A stretch of 64,000 nucleotides of DNA. Source: Takakia lepidozioides. Taxonomy: Eukaryota; Streptophyta; Takakiopsida; Takakiales; Takakiaceae. This document shows positions 63,107 through 64,000 of this stretch, in pieces. Within the stretch, counting starts at the first letter, position 1. The number at the start of each line of letters is the position of its first letter. Below the pieces are notes generated by a model. That model was not told the DNA's origin, did not search any database, and was given only the letters and a program-made list of their open reading frames with translations. Made by a program: the position numbers and the translations under genes. Location of the stretch: positions 27,156,001 through 27,220,000 of the forward strand of contig CM060731.1 of NCBI GenBank assembly GCA_030704615.1, in the 5' to 3' direction.

Positions 63107-64000
63107 TGTTAGAGGACTGTAGGGGACTTAGACACTTATACGGGATCTGTAGGGTACCCTTAATTTTTGCACAGACTGAGACAAACAGGAACCTTAGGGG
63201 TGACAGCAGCGCACTGTAGAGGGGGGTTACATAGCCCACACAGCCGTCACAGCCCACACAGCCCACACAGCCCGTCACAGTCGTCACAGCCCACACAGCC
63301 CACACAGCCCACACAGCCCGTCACAGTCGTCACAGCAGACACAGCCCACACAGCCAGTCACAGCCCGGCACAGCCACACAGCCAGTCACAGCCCGACACA
63401 GCCAAACACAGCCAGTCACCGCTTGACACAGCTGTCACGATAATAGGGAACGAAGAGTAGGACAGGGAACGACTGTGGGGAACAACACCTGTGAAGGGAA
63501 CATGTTAGTTCACATACGACGGTTAGAGAGGGAAACGGTTAGAACCGCGGATAGGAGGATAAAGGGAAGAACGGGGAATGATGAGGGGATCATTATTCGG
63601 GGAGGACTTCGGAGTCAGGCGGGAGCGGAGATCGGAGAGCACGATGAAGGAGAAAAGAGGATTAGTAGATGCTTGTTATATGCAAAGCTATAGTGATATA
63701 GGAAAGAAGAATAGAGACATAATGGCTTCGGCCTGATACCTGATAAATCATAATCTGATACTTATACGATACAATCACACTGTGTAGAGAGATCTGAGTG
63801 AAGCTGTGGATTGAATGGATTAGTGGAGGGAACCGATAGATCGATGAAGCAAACTGATACTTAATTATCAATGGTAAGGTAGCTAAGATGAATGCGGAAA
63901 GGGAAACAAATAGGAAACACCCCCATGATACACTAGCTGTAGGTCATGACTGATTGTTCTGCGCGGGCTGAGTACTTAGAGATTTCCAACTCTTCTATCT
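63107..64000 (+). repeat. Right (3') LTR of element 2, truncated by window end
   Basis: It matches the left LTR from its first base. Its minisatellite (about 63230-63435) is shorter by ~70 bp. Elsewhere I see only single-base indels (for example acgaagag versus acgagag, agatttcc versus agattcc). About 50-55 bp of the LTR should lie beyond the window. Confidence 0.9.

Larger units (their letters stand above)
50830..64000 (+). mobile_element. Ty3/gypsy LTR retrotransposon element 2, young, ~13 kb, right LTR cut by window end
   Basis: The order is LTR, tRNA-Arg-like PBS, pre-gag ORF, gag with knuckles, protease, RT, RNase H, integrase, minisatellite, two extra sense ORF regions, PPT and LTR. 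All coding parts are on the plus strand and related to element 1. The LTRs show no base substitutions outside the minisatellite in the ~690 nt I compared, only about five 1-nt indels and a ~70-bp difference in minisatellite length. The insertion is therefore very recent. Yet the internal frames are broken many times, which fits indel errors in the assembly better than decay. A left target-site candidate is gagac; the right side is outside the window. Confidence 0.85.

Overview
The window is nuclear DNA from a eukaryote with a repeat-rich, plant-type genome. The evidence is GT-AG introns with long AT-rich interiors, tRNA-derived SINEs, L1-type LINEs with plant-style zinc knuckles, a hAT transposase relic, and Ty3/gypsy elements with a tRNA-Arg-like TGGCGAC primer site of the kind seen in plant Ogre/Tat elements. 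The gag, protease and hAT fragments look most like those of seedless land plants or charophyte algae. I cannot name the species, and that placement is inference.

One host gene is convincing. It is a plus-strand, multi-exon cation channel of the voltage-gated four-domain superfamily (Cav/Cch1/NALCN type), traceable from about 27.1 kb (possibly 19.7 kb) to 47.6 kb. Domain I S2-S6, the I-II linker and most of domain II S1-S6 can be read. Intron phases agree at nearly every junction, and each pore carries a glutamate (ISFEGW and TTGESW). Domain I S1 and part of domain II S4 are not resolved. Domains III and IV are not in the window and would lie beyond a final intron of more than 16 kb.

Layout: 0-10 kb holds a MITE, a broken hAT transposase, SINE and LINE-tail fragments and AT-rich DNA. 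10.5-17.2 kb is a nearly full-length L1-type LINE. 17-27 kb holds an RT fragment, SINEs, a candidate first channel exon, foldback and MITE-like elements, a polyA-studded tandem repeat and a 5'-truncated RNase H LINE. 27.1-30.7 kb carries channel domain I exons. 30.7-44.3 kb is one 13.7-kb intron containing SINEs and a minus-strand Ty3/gypsy element (element 1). One LTR of element 1 was split by a later inversion of about 3.36 kb. 44.3-47.6 kb carries the domain I S6 exon, the linker and domain II. 49-50.6 kb is a second RNase H LINE copy. 50.8 kb to the window end is a plus-strand Ty3/gypsy element of about 13 kb (element 2).

Elements 1 and 2 share an unusual plan: LTR - tRNA-Arg-like PBS - pre-gag ORF - gag - protease - RT - (RNase H - integrase) - extra sense-strand ORF - PPT - LTR. 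The extra ORF encodes a basic segment, a long coiled coil, a Pro/Thr-rich linker and a conserved C-terminal domain that I do not recognise. Element 1 has lost most of RT, RNase H and integrase but keeps the extra ORF. Element 2's LTRs show no substitutions outside their minisatellite where I compared them, only single-base indels. It is therefore very young, and many of its frame breaks may be sequencing errors.
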